A stretch of 64,000 nucleotides of DNA from Crocodylus rhombifer. Taxonomy: Eukaryota; Chordata; Crocodylia; Crocodylidae. The stretch lies in contig JAVSML010000969.1 of assembly GCA_038503035.1 (NCBI GenBank), positions 66,736-130,735 of the forward strand, given 5' to 3'. This document shows positions 44,401 through 54,780 of this stretch, one piece after another. The position numbers and the translations under genes were made by a program. How positions within the stretch are numbered: position 1 is the first letter of the stretch; every line of letters begins with the position of its first letter. The notes under the pieces were generated by a model. The model searched no databases. It was not told the DNA's origin and saw only the letters and a program-made list of their open reading frames with translations.

Positions 44401-47277
44401 ATTTTAGAAGAGGCCAAAGCAGGCAGACACTGGGTTCTTCTCAGGGACCCATTGTGCTAAGTGCTATATACACATGTGTTTAGAGAGCCCTTTCCCTAAA
44501 AAGGCTAACACTGAACTAGACAAGACAGAAGAACGGTGGGAGAGAAAAAATTAAACTGAGAAGGATCATGATGACAAATGCAGAATTGATTAACTGCTAT
44601 TGAGCCAGACTGGATGGAAGCCCCTGGTTTGGTGGTGGAAGGCTCAGGATGCCAAGCCCAGTCTCCCTATGAGATATAAGATCACTTTTTTCTGATGGGA
44701 GACAATGGCCCAGTCTATGAGGATGCAGTGTCCACACATGATGGATGTTAATGATGCTGGAATGACAGGGTCAGTGCACTCGAAGCTGCATGTCCAATCT
44801 TCCCCTGTTCACAGGCTTAATGGAGCATTTCATTTTATTATTGTATTTTTTTTAATTTTATAAGACATGTTTCATTAAATTTGAATTATGGGAACTCAGT
44901 AGAAGAAATTAGCCTATTAAAATTACAATGAAAACATCTTATAAAAAAAGTCTGTGAATTGCCATTTCTGCTCCACTGCACAAGGAAGCAAGAGGAAACA
45001 AAGTACATTGTTTCTTATCAGGGAGAGCACAAGCCAGAATGGAGATCCTCATGCCTTAAGTTCTTGGCATAGGGGGTCCTTCAGAACTGAAGAGCCACAT
45101 GATGAATACTGCTTAAGGAAAACTGCCTTTAAACATTTGGAATAGGGCAACAGCATTTTGCACTAGTCTTTATTTGGGGCTGCTTCATTCAAGTCAGCTG
45201 AATAGTAACATGAAATCAGTTCACGGAACAAACTGTCACTGAAGTCAACAGGTTAATAGGATTTGCAGGAGGATTGTCCCTTTTTAGGATAACCAGGGTA
45301 ACATAAGGATTTTTTATTTAATTTGGGAGGGATATAAAAGCCTCAAAAGTACACTCAGTTTCTGCCACCCAAACGTTGAGTGTGTGCATACCCAATGTAC
45401 CTCTGCCTCCTTTCTGCCAGCTGAGATAATTCACCTCTGCCAAGCAGGGGAAGGCTTCTGCCAACTGCCTGGCAGGCAGGAGAAGCCACATGTAGGCAAA
45501 TCCCTTGCCTTCTGCTTGCTGCTGTGGTCTCTTCAACATTTCACACACAGACACCACAGTTGCCGAGTGAGGGTGCTGAGTGCATTTGGTCTCTGGAACT
45601 TAGTGGTGGCAAGTGCTGCCTGCTATGAAAATTTCTGGCAGCAGAGGCAGGTAAATGTAGAACAATCCAAAGCTACACATAAGGACCACAACAGATCTCT
45701 GACAGACCGGGGCTAGGAAGGAAATATGTTATTTATGTTATTCCAAAACCATCTACTGAGAGGGCTCTTGCCTTTTCCTTTGCAGCATATCATGCTTCCA
45801 ACATTCAGAGGCCAAATTCTGGTATATGAGCACTCCTCTATCTGACTTCCCTAATGATTCCAAATGCTCTTATTACAGCAGTGCCCAGAAGCAAAGGAGT
45901 AGGAAAAGTAATTAGTAATTAAATAAAAACATGCCCACTCATTCATTATTACATGTGGTTAAAAGCTCATATTTATTTTCCAGTGCTACTGCTCCATGAT
46001 TTCTGCTACTGTCCTAAGATTCCACTTGCCTTCTACAAGCACAGAATGGGACTTTTTAGATGCAGTAGTGAATGCATCTCGGGGAGAAAATTTTTTGCCC
46101 AGAAGGGAATAAAGGTCACTTGTGCTAAAATGAAATAGATTTGGAGACTGCATGTCAATTAGACCCATACAAAAGAAACTAATAAAGTTAATCCATGAAA
46201 CTGGAAAGCTGTGATAAAACAACCCTGTGGGATATACATAAAAGGTGGGGATGAGGTGGTAAATAGAAAGGGAATTGAGGAGGGCACTAAAAGAAGCCAT
46301 GGAAAGAGAAACAACAGTATAAAAGGGAGGAGAGAGATAAACGTGATATTTATTTGCAAAAAGCAAAAATCAAATGAAAAGTGATGAGAATGAAAGACAG
46401 GACCAAATAGCCAAAAGAGGCAATTCCCCGATGTGTTTATCTGGGAATGGAGATTATCTTTTCTATGCAGCCAGGACAACACAAGTCATTGTTCTAGAAG
46501 CATAGGAGAGGAAATATGTGATGACATGGGTGTGGCGGTGATGAAGTGGCAAGGAGGAGGGGAAGATGATGTAGGAGGCGTGGCTGATGAGACAGAACTA
46601 CCTTCAATTCTAGGTCACTGGCAAAAACCTCTTTCACTAATGAATAGAACAGCCTGGACCAAGGAATTAATTGAAGCAAATGAAGTCAATAGTGCTATTC
46701 ACATGCTCAGATTTACACATGTGCTTAAGACTGTTGCTGAATAAGAGGGCTTTCCATCCCTCTTCCCCTTAAAGAAGTTCATTCCAGCAAGGCAAAGGCA
46801 CACTATGGGGCCAAGGGACAGCACAAGGAAGGTGACTAAAACTAAGCTAAGCCAGTAACTGCCCCCAGATCTCAGTCCTCTAAATACAGGACCAATTAAT
46901 CCATGGAGCTCGGCATATTGGAGCATGCTAGCTGTTGATCCTCCTGAAAATCCAGCTACTGAGTATCAGAATGGGAGCTGCTGGATGCTGAGCACACCTG
47001 AAATTCCTGGTTTCATCTAGGCACCTGGATGATAGCCAGACTTATAAACAATCTGATGGAGCTTGTAAGAATTGAATCTTTAAAAATTGGGCCCAGCGTC
47101 CTTAGGCAGCTAAATGCAATCCTTTTCCCCCCTGCTTGAGTCTCTGGAAAACTGTTAATGAAGAGGGTGGATGGGTCCTCCTATACTCCTGCTTTTCATG
47201 ATTTCATCTTCAGGTTAATGTGATAAAGTGTTACACAAGCAGAAACAGTGAAAAATTTTAGGAGCTTGAGCAGGGTG
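38407..47277. other. Long unannotated stretch
   Basis: No host gene recognised in about 8.9 kb. 40621-41540 may be a decayed MITE with a GC-rich core: ends GGGCCACTGTATGTCTACAC and, reverse-complemented, GGGCCCTGCTACACAGT, no clean TSD. 42141-42300 is moderately GC-rich. 46640-46745 holds an old repeat-like phrase (GAAGTCAATAGTGCTATTCA, CATGTGCTTAAGACTG). Short frames have no domains. Confidence 0.4.
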
Positions 47278-47691
47278 GACTAAATCAGTGTTTCTCAACC
47301 TTTTAAGTAGCAAGTACCCCCTAACTTCTGAAAATTTTAATAAGTACCCCAACACTCAATTTTCCAGGGGATTTTATATTTAAAGACTAATGCGCGCCAT
47401 ATGTTGGAAGAAGGGCTGCGTATATAAGGCCGTGATATGACAGATGTCTGATGTGGTGTGGGTAGGGTTACTACTTTTTACATCGGGGTGCTCAAGAATG
47501 TACCTGGGCTAGAGGTGATGTTGACCAACGCTAGGAGGGCTGAACCCAGTGTCGCACAAAGCATGGCACACCAAATTATTGCTGGGGAATTTGAAGTTCT
47601 GTGCAATGCACGGCATGCCAAATTTTTTGCCATAGTTTTGAGAGGAGAAAGGGGTAAGAGAGACAGGGAAAGAGGATGGGGGGGAAGGGCA

Positions 47692-47714
47692 AGAGAGAGA
47701 GAGAGAGAGAGAGA
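47692..47714. repeat. (AG)n microsatellite
   Basis: An uninterrupted AG run inside a wider purine-rich tract (about 47640-47800). Confidence 0.9.
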
Positions 47715-48193
47715 TTGGAAAAAAGAGCAAGAGAAAGAGACAGACAAGGATATAGGCTGAGAGAAAGAGAGTGAGACAGGGAAGTGGGGAGAGAGAGGGG
47801 ACAGGTAGCAACCACAATTGTAGTGCAGGCAGGTGGTGTTGGCTGCTTCTGGGGCTGCTGCAGTAGCAGTTGGGGTGATGGGGAGAAGCAGAGGCCCGTG
47901 GCACAGTCAGGTAAGTCTGTAGGGTAGGGGTTGGCAATCCCTGGAACATGCATGCCAAGCATGGCACGTGAGGCCATTTTGCTTGGCACGCCACTGCCAG
48001 ACATGTTCCCAGCAGGCAGCTGGGAGGCTGCAAGCCCTGCTGCAAGCAACAAGGGCTCTATGGCTGGCAGCAACTACCCAGAGCCTGGGCTGGCTGCAGC
48101 CAGGAGCTGCTCTAGGCTCCAGCATCCCACAGCTCTGAGCAGACAGTGGGGGCGGGGTGTGAGGGGGGCCCAGCCCCTGAGGCAACACAGCCC

Positions 48194-48497
48194 AGAAAAG
48201 TCCTGTGCTGCTGCCAGCACCACCTGTATCCAGGCTGGGCTCTGGGCAGCTGCAGCAAGAAGGCTGCAAACAGCTGCACTGGGCTCCGCAGCCCCAGCAT
48301 CAGCTCTGTGCTGGTGACTGCATGTGCACCTCATAGTAGAGAGCAGGGATAAACCCATTCTCTGCTCTGAGGAGAATGTACAGTTGCCAGCATGGAGCTG
48401 CTGCCTGCTGTTTGTAGCCTGGCTGCTGCCTGCTGCAGCTGCCCCAGAGCCCAGGCTGGCTACAGGCGAGTGCTGGCAGTAGCACAGGGCTTTTCCC
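48194..48497. repeat. Inverted repeat in the hAT core
   Basis: 48194-48330 aligns with the reverse complement of 48374-48497: GAAAAGTCCTGTGCTGCTGC with AGTAGCACAGGGCTTTTC, CAGGCTGGGCTCTGGGCAGC with GCCCCAGAGCCCAGGCTGG, and GCTGCAAACAGC with GCTGTTTGTAGC. The loop is about 43 bp. Confidence 0.8.
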
Positions 48498-48991
48498 CAT
48501 GTTCAGTGGCAGTGGTGCTGAGGGGGGCAGACAGCAGCCCCCCTCCCATCACTGCAGCCTGCCCCAAGCACCGGGAAGAGCCCAGTGCCACCGCCAGCCC
48601 TCCCATCCACAGTGAACTGAGCCCTAGGTGGGCCAGGTCATGGGGCCAATCCCCACAGTGCGGGAGGAAGTGGGGCAGCACCCTGCCCCTCCTGCACTCT
48701 GGGGGTTTTGGTCTGCCCCCTCACCCCCCCCCCCCAAAAGCCCAGGCAGGATAAAAAAAGAAAGAAAACTTACCTGCCTGTCAGTGAGGTGTGGCAGGTA
48801 TCTGTGTGCTCTCCCTCCCCCTCCTGCAGCAGCCTTTGGCTGGCTTGGGGGTGGGGGCGAGCAGCTGGACATGAACCTGGCAGTGGCAGGGGGAGTGTCC
48901 ACTGTGGGGGTTTTCCGCGTCTTCCCCCTGCCTGTGTCTCACATACCCCCAGAGGTACACGTACCACAGGTTGAGAAACTATGAACTAAAT

Positions 48992-51900
48992 CACACTCAG
49001 GTGCCTAACAGATGGAATAGGATCTGGCCCTTTAAAGTCTAAGATGCTTTTAGTCTCTAAACAGAACACCAGGACCCTTGTAGTTTGCCAGCTTCAGTGA
49101 TAACTGCCTTCGTGCATTTGATAAGAAATATACAATAAAATACAGCAGCAAGTTATAAGCAATGAGGGAGTAAGCTTGTAAAATTCCCATTATTTTTTAT
49201 TGCAAGCCCTTCATTTTCTCGTGTTGTTGAAGAGGAAGAATTATCTCATTTAATATTATGCATCTTAGGCTGGATGAAATATGTTAGGAGGGTACAGGCA
49301 TGTTGTCCAGCTAATGTGAAGGCTTTTTCTTCCCTTGGTAGGCTCTGTACATATCAATTGAAACTAATTCACTTGGAAAACAATCTGGGACAGATCCCTG
49401 CCTGGTGTAAAAGAGCATCATTCCATTAAAGACAGGGGAAATAGGCCAGTTTATATTAGTCAGATTCTCTGGCATTACAAGCATGTAAATGTTACACTCA
49501 GCTCTATGTTTTAATTTCATTGCAGCAACATTTATCTTCATGAAAGGCATTTTCTAAATTTTAATGACTAGGCAGGTAACTTTAAGGACCTGGAGTAAAC
49601 AGTTATATTTCAATGGTACTTTTACTAAATCAAAAACAACTTTCTGTGGGGCCTTTGCTGTTGGAAGGAACTATTTGGAGATGCATGTAATTGAGATGTT
49701 CCTGAAAATGTTGAGTTCATACACCCAATTGTGTATATAAATAAGGCAAACAGAAAGTTAAATCATGGGTTGTCAAACAACCCCTTGCATTTCAGCACCA
49801 TGGTCAGAGGTGACTAGTAAATGGTGAGAAAGGAAAGATGATGGTGGAAGTATCTGGCAAAGCCACAGCCTACTCTGAGTAGGAAGGGGAAAAAAACAGA
49901 GAACTTCTTATTAAGACTAAGAATTATGAAATAAATTTTGTCAAAAAGATGAATTAAGGCTCTTCCAACAATGGGCAATGAGGCCACTAGGTAACTCATC
50001 TGTGATCCAGGACTGAAGTAAAAGGTGTTTGAAGTAAAAATCTCCTGATTTCTTTTTCCAAGAGGATATTACAAGGGAAAAAGTGTTTCCATTAAAGAAA
50101 TACTTGCATTCCATTAATAGAGAGGCAACTGTGGCCATATATAGCTTGTTAACAGGAAGAAGGATGAATCAATGAATCTTGAAGAAATAAAGAACTTTAA
50201 TAACAGTTCTGTTAATTAACAGGCCACACAGGTGCAACATTGCAGAATATTTACTCTCTCCTGCCTCAAAAACAGAAGGTGGAAGACCTTCTGAAACCAG
50301 TGGTGGTTTAGTAAAATGAAACCAGAGTGGTAAGAAGTAGATCTTAAAAGAAATTTAGATTTTGTCTTACTGGGTCCTTTCCATTAAAATGATTCCTTTT
50401 TCAATTAAACAGTTTGAAAGATTTTCCATGAATATTTTTTCCATTGAAGGGAGTTGCCATTTCCCATGTTTTACTCCCACTGGGAAAAAGGAGGAGGTAA
50501 CTAAAAAGAGAATGTTTGTATATGTGTGCATATACATGGGGGGTGGGGAAGGGGAGGTCCCCAGTGAGACAGAAGGAAAATTGTTTCAATATCTTTCACT
50601 GAAAAATGAACTGTTGTTCATAATGTTTCACAAACCCTTTTTAAATCTGAAATTAAGAATATCATAATGACTTTGGAAAGTTTCATTCCCAATAATCCCT
50701 TAAAGCATAAAAAGATGTTTAAAGCAAAACATTTTGCTCAGACCTGTACCTCGTGTAACAAACAGTGTCATCCCTGGATGCAGGTGAAAATAACAGGGGC
50801 AAGAAGACAGAAAGGTAATGAGCTCCTAATAATCTGCAATGGAGTTTCCAAGCCCCATACCTTCTGAAGAATCAGAGCCAAAGAAGTATCAGGTACAGTG
50901 AATTCACTGAGGGAAGAATGAAGTGCCCGAGACCATCAACAAAATATGAAGCAACAGAGAGAAACCCACACAGCACCTACCCAGCTAGGTTTGGAAACAG
51001 TTCATTCATAGCCAGGTGTCCTGCATGCAATCTACTTGCTGGGTGCTGCAATATGCAACTTTAGCACTGCATGTGTCATCCAGGGGCACTGTGGCAATGA
51101 GGAATCAGGAATCAGGTAGCCATGGATGCATGGAGTTTATTCAAGAGAGGCTGAAAAGTAATTCTGCCCCTCAACTAAAAGGACACAAGACATTATTTAC
51201 TAACTCAGTCTATGTTAATAAAAAATACGTAATTACCACTGAAATATTTCAATGCAAAGGTCCACTTGGCTATAAACATATTACATTCCTCCTTCCTACA
51301 TTTCAGGAACTAATTATAACTGCTTCCGTCCATCTGAGCTACCACTAGATTGAACCCCTGACTGCATTTAAAGTAGCTGTTAGTGCTGCCTAATAGTGAA
51401 ATATGACTAATTGGCTATCATAGCTGTGATGAATGAAGCTGTGAAGTGTTAACACAGTGCATGAAAATTACGTATGATTATTGCAAAAACCTGTCTGGGG
51501 TTTAAACAAAAGAAACATCATGACCTGATCCAAACTCCACTGAAGCCAATGTATGTCTTCTTCCATTGGCTGACTTTCAGTCAGGCCAGTGAATCACAGG
51601 GCCTTAATTCTGTTCTGAGCAAGATTAGAAGTGCATTGTCCAATCCAAGCATGAACTCCTGGGAGACAATCTTGTCTCAGACAAACTTCCACCTTCTTCA
51701 CACATGAGGTAGTAGTTTTTCATCACAACTGAAATTGTTCTGTTAAGTCACGCTACAACCATAGCTCCTCTGGGGATGATCTTGTCAGATTTCACAGACT
51801 AAGCACAGTTAATCCTGCTCAACTGTACCAATGTGCTGTAAGACAATGTGCTGGTTCTCTCCTCTCTCAGTATGTGATGAATTTGTTACCCAATATGCTG

Positions 51901-52759
51901 GTAGAAGCCACCCACTATTGGATGTGCTACATATGTAAACAGAAGGTCCTGCCAACACATGCGCATTAAAGTTGCACAACCTCCTTGTACAAGTAGGAAA
52001 GTCCCTAGCAAGAGCAACTGCAAGTGTGCTAGGTTCTGACACTCACATCTCTATGTACAGTCCCAAATAGATATAAGAATAATCATTGCATGCTGTTAAA
52101 TAGATGCTGCATTCAAAACCCAGAAGTGGTTGAATTTAAGCTGTGTGTGAAATGATTCTTCTCTCTGGTGTACAAACCTTTTGGAATAAAATGCACCATT
52201 TATGTACACCCTGCCTATCTGCAACAAAACCTTGATTCTTGATTGGGAGGTGGGTAAAATATAGTAATGAGAAGATTTTCAAGATATTGTGATCAGTATT
52301 AATATATTAATACTTTGTTATCATTATCATCTTTCTCCTTTTTTTTGCAAAACTTTATTTCACAATTCTCAGTCTGAGTAAGAAGTTCCCCATCAAACCT
52401 GGAGAACCTATTTCTGAAGGTAAGACAGGATCCTTCTCTGTCACCTTCTCTGAGACCTACAAGTCTATCATTAGTTCAATGCATTGGTTTCTGGGATGTT
52501 GATGTTCATAGCAAGCATCATTCACTACCAGTGACTTTCAAGTACTTTTAGCCTGGAATGAAGTACATCCTATTTCTTGTTCGTATTCTCACAGGACAGT
52601 TTTCCCATCCAAAATTTAAGGGAAGGTTTCCTATCTCATTAGAATCTGGAGGCAGTTCAAAACCCAACTTTATGAACAACCTAAGTGGATTCCCAGACTG
52701 GAAGTTTAGATAAGAATGTGGGATTTGTACAACTGTATATTAGAGAGTTCCCATGATGA
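48992..52759. other. Unannotated AT-rich stretch
   Basis: No gene recognised. 49140-49550 is AT-rich with TTTAATATTATGCATC and similar wording. Short frames at 50362, 51016 and elsewhere show no domain. Confidence 0.4.
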
Positions 52760-54688
52760 AGTTCCCATGGCAGCAAGAAGGCACAGCAGCCCTGCTGGCT
52801 CTCCAGGGACCTAGCGGACCTCCTACGGCTAAAAAGGAAAGCCTACAAAGGATGGAGGACAGGATTCACCTCCAAGGAGGATTATTCTGCGCTGGTCCGG
52901 TCCTGCAGGGAGCAAACCAGGAAAGCCAAGGCTGCAACTGAACTCCAACTAGCTTCAAGCATCAAGGACAACAAAAAGGCCTTTTTCAGATATGTGGGGA
53001 GCCGGAGGAAAAGCAAGGGCAATGTTGGACCCCTGCTAAACCAGATGGGGCAACTGACAACTGACGCCCAGGAAAAAGCCAACCTATTAAATAGGTACTT
53101 CGCGTCAGTCTTTCATCAGTCCCATGGGACGCCCATGCCTGCTATGGGACAGGGAGATCCGGGTGATGGGGATCCCCTACCCTCCATAAATGCTGACCTC
53201 GTGAAGGAACACCTTGAGAAGCTGGATACCTTCAAGTCAGCCGGCCCTGACAATCTGCACCCCAGGGTACTCAAGGAGCTGGCGGGTGTCGTAGCCCAGC
53301 CCCTGGCACGAATCTTTGAAAACTCCTGGTGCTCTGGTGTAGTGCCCAAAGACTGGAAGATGGCCAATGTGGTGCTGATCTTCAAGAAAGGGAGGAGAGT
53401 GGATCCGGCTAACTACAGGCCCATTAGCCTGACTTCTATCCTGGGGAAGATCTTAGAAAAGTTTATTAAGGAGGCCATCCTTGAGGGACTGGCCAAGGCT
53501 AACATCCTAAGGGATAGCCAGCACGGGTTTGTTGTGGGTAGGTCTTGTTTGACCAATCTCATTTCCTTCTATGACGAGGTGACCTATCACCTGGACGAGG
53601 GAGAAAAGATTGATGTCATATATCTTGACTTCAAAAAAGCTTTTGATCTGGTATCCCATGATCACCTCTTGGCCAAACTGCCCAGTTGCGGCCTTGGCTC
53701 CACCACGATCCACTGGCTGGGAAATTGGCTCTGTGGTCGGACCCAGAGGGTTGTAATCGATGGCAGTCACTCATCGTGGTGCCCTGTGACCAGTGGGGTC
53801 CCTCAAGGCTCTGTCCTGGGACCCATACTGTTCAACATCTTCATTAATGATGTGGACATTGGAGTCAGGAGTGGACTGGCCAAGTTCGCCGATGACACCA
53901 AATTTTGGGGCAAAGCATCCACGCCAGAAGATAGGTGGGTGATCCAGGCTGACCTGGACAAGCTCAGCAAATGGGCAGACGAGAACCTCATGGTGTTTAA
54001 CACCGAAAAATGCAAGGTTCTCCACCTTGGGAGGAAAAACCTGCAGCATCCTTATAGGCTCGGCAGTGCTACGTTGGATAGCACTACAGAAGAAAGAGAC
54101 TTGGGGGTCATCATTGACCACAAGATGAACATGAGCCTGCAATGCGATGCTGCGGCTAGTAAAGCGACCAAAACGCTGGCTCGCATCCATAGATGCTTCT
54201 CGAGCAAATCCCGGGACGTCATTCTCCCCTTGTACTCGGCCTTGGTGAGGCTGCAGCTGGAGTACTGCGTCCAGTTTTGGGCTCCACAATTCAAAAAGGA
54301 TGTGGAGAAGCTGGAGAGAGTCCAGAGGAGAGCCACGCGCATGATCAGAGGTCAGGAAAACAGATTTTACGATGACAGGCTGAGAGCCATGGGACTCTTT
54401 AGCCTGGAAAAGCGTAGGCTCAGGGGTGATCTGGTGGCCACCTATAAGTTTATCAAGGGTGACCACCAGGATCTGGGGGAACGTTTGTTCACCAGAGCGC
54501 CCCAAGGGATGACTAGGTCGAACGGTCACAAACTCCTGCAAGACCGTTTCAGGCTGGACATAAGGAAGAATTTCTTTACTGTCCGAGCCCCCAAGGTCTG
54601 GAACAGTCTGCCAGCGGAGGTGGTTCAAGCACCTACATTGAATACCTTCAAGAGTAAATTGGATGCTTATCATGCTGGGATCCTATGA
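52760..54688 (+). CDS. CR1 ORF2 C-terminal part: reverse transcriptase, uninterrupted frame
   Basis: This frame is open from just after a TGA at 52757-52759 to the TGA at 54686-54688, about 642 codons without stop or shift. The first ATG-like start lies well inside, so it is a fragment of a larger ORF2, not a gene with its own start. The first ~90 residues are the basic linker (KRKAYKGW, REQTRKAKA, DNKKAFFRYVG). RT motifs follow: NYRPISLTSILGKILEKFI, then DFKKAFD with the first catalytic Asp near residue 290, SGVPQGSVLGP near 345-355 and FADD near 376-379 with the two catalytic Asp. The C-terminal region with YSALVR and LPAEVVQAPTLNTFKSKLD is typical of CR1. The enzyme would copy CR1 RNA at a nicked target. 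FADD is a usual CR1 variant of YADD. Lack of damage suggests a recent insertion; transcription is unknown. Confidence 0.92.
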   Translation, partial: SSHGSKKAQQPCWLSRDLADLLRLKRKAYKGWRTGFTSKEDYSALVRSCREQTRKAKAATELQLASSIKDNKKAFFRYVGSRRKSKGNVGPLLNQMGQLTTDAQEKANLLNRYFASVFHQSHGTPMPAMGQGDPGDGDPLPSINADLVKEHLEKLDTFKSAGPDNLHPRVLKELAGVVAQPLARIFENSWCSGVVPKDWKMANVVLIFKKGRRVDPANYRPISLTSILGKILEKFIKEAILEGLAKANILRDSQHGFVVGRSCLTNLISFYDEVTYHLDEGEKIDVIYLDFKKAFDLVSHDHLLAKLPSCGLGSTTIHWLGNWLCGRTQRVVIDGSHSSWCPVTSGVPQGSVLGPILFNIFINDVDIGVRSGLAKFADDTKFWGKASTPEDRWVIQADLDKLSKWADENLMVFNTEKCKVLHLGRKNLQHPYRLGSATLDSTTEERDLGVIIDHKMNMSLQCDAAASKATKTLARIHRCFSSKSRDVILPLYSALVRLQLEYCVQFWAPQFKKDVEKLERVQRRATRMIRGQENRFYDDRLRAMGLFSLEKRRLRGDLVATYKFIKGDHQDLGERLFTRAPQGMTRSNGHKLLQDRFRLDIRKNFFTVRAPKVWNSLPAEVVQAPTLNTFKSKLDAYHAGIL

Positions 54689-54780
54689 CCCCAGCTGACT
54701 TCCTGCCCTTTGGGCAGGGGGCTGGACTCAATGATCTCCCGAGGTCCCTTCCAGCCCTGATGTCTATGAAATCTATGAAA
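52760..54780 (+). mobile_element. CR1 LINE, 5'-truncated, with near-complete RT ORF and 3' tail
   Basis: The element enters within the linker before the reverse transcriptase and runs to a standard CR1 3' end: GGATCCTATGACCCCAGCTG, CTTCCTGCCCTTTGGGCAGG, CTTCCAGCCCTGATG and two copies of TCTATGAAA (54763-54780). The tail matches the copies at 8400, 11305 and 63628. The 5' junction is uncertain by some tens of bases. No convincing TSD was seen. The apurinic endonuclease domain and ORF1 are missing, so this copy could not move by itself. Confidence 0.93.

Larger units (their letters stand above)
47286..48983. mobile_element. hAT-like non-autonomous DNA transposon, 1.7 kb, foldback core
   Basis: The left end is CAGTGTTTCTCAACCTTTTA. 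The right end, reverse-complemented, is CATAGTTTCTCAACCTGTGG. Terminal pairing continues into GTACCCCCT / GTACCTCTGGGGG. The flanks GACTAAAT (47278-47285) and AACTAAAT (48984-48991) are an 8-bp TSD with one mismatch. The interior holds a GA microsatellite, a GC-rich inverted repeat and remnants of a possible nested element starting TAGGGGTTGGCAATCCC near 47925. No transposase domain is recognisable; long frames in the core are overlapping and compositional. Confidence 0.88.

Noticed and set aside
47509..48754. Frames up to 178 residues in the hAT-like element, including a Ser/Leu-rich one
   Set aside because: Produced by the GA/CT microsatellite and the GC-rich inverted repeat; no transposase motif found.
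53771..54673. 300-residue frame on the minus strand
   Set aside because: Antisense shadow of the CR1 reverse transcriptase.
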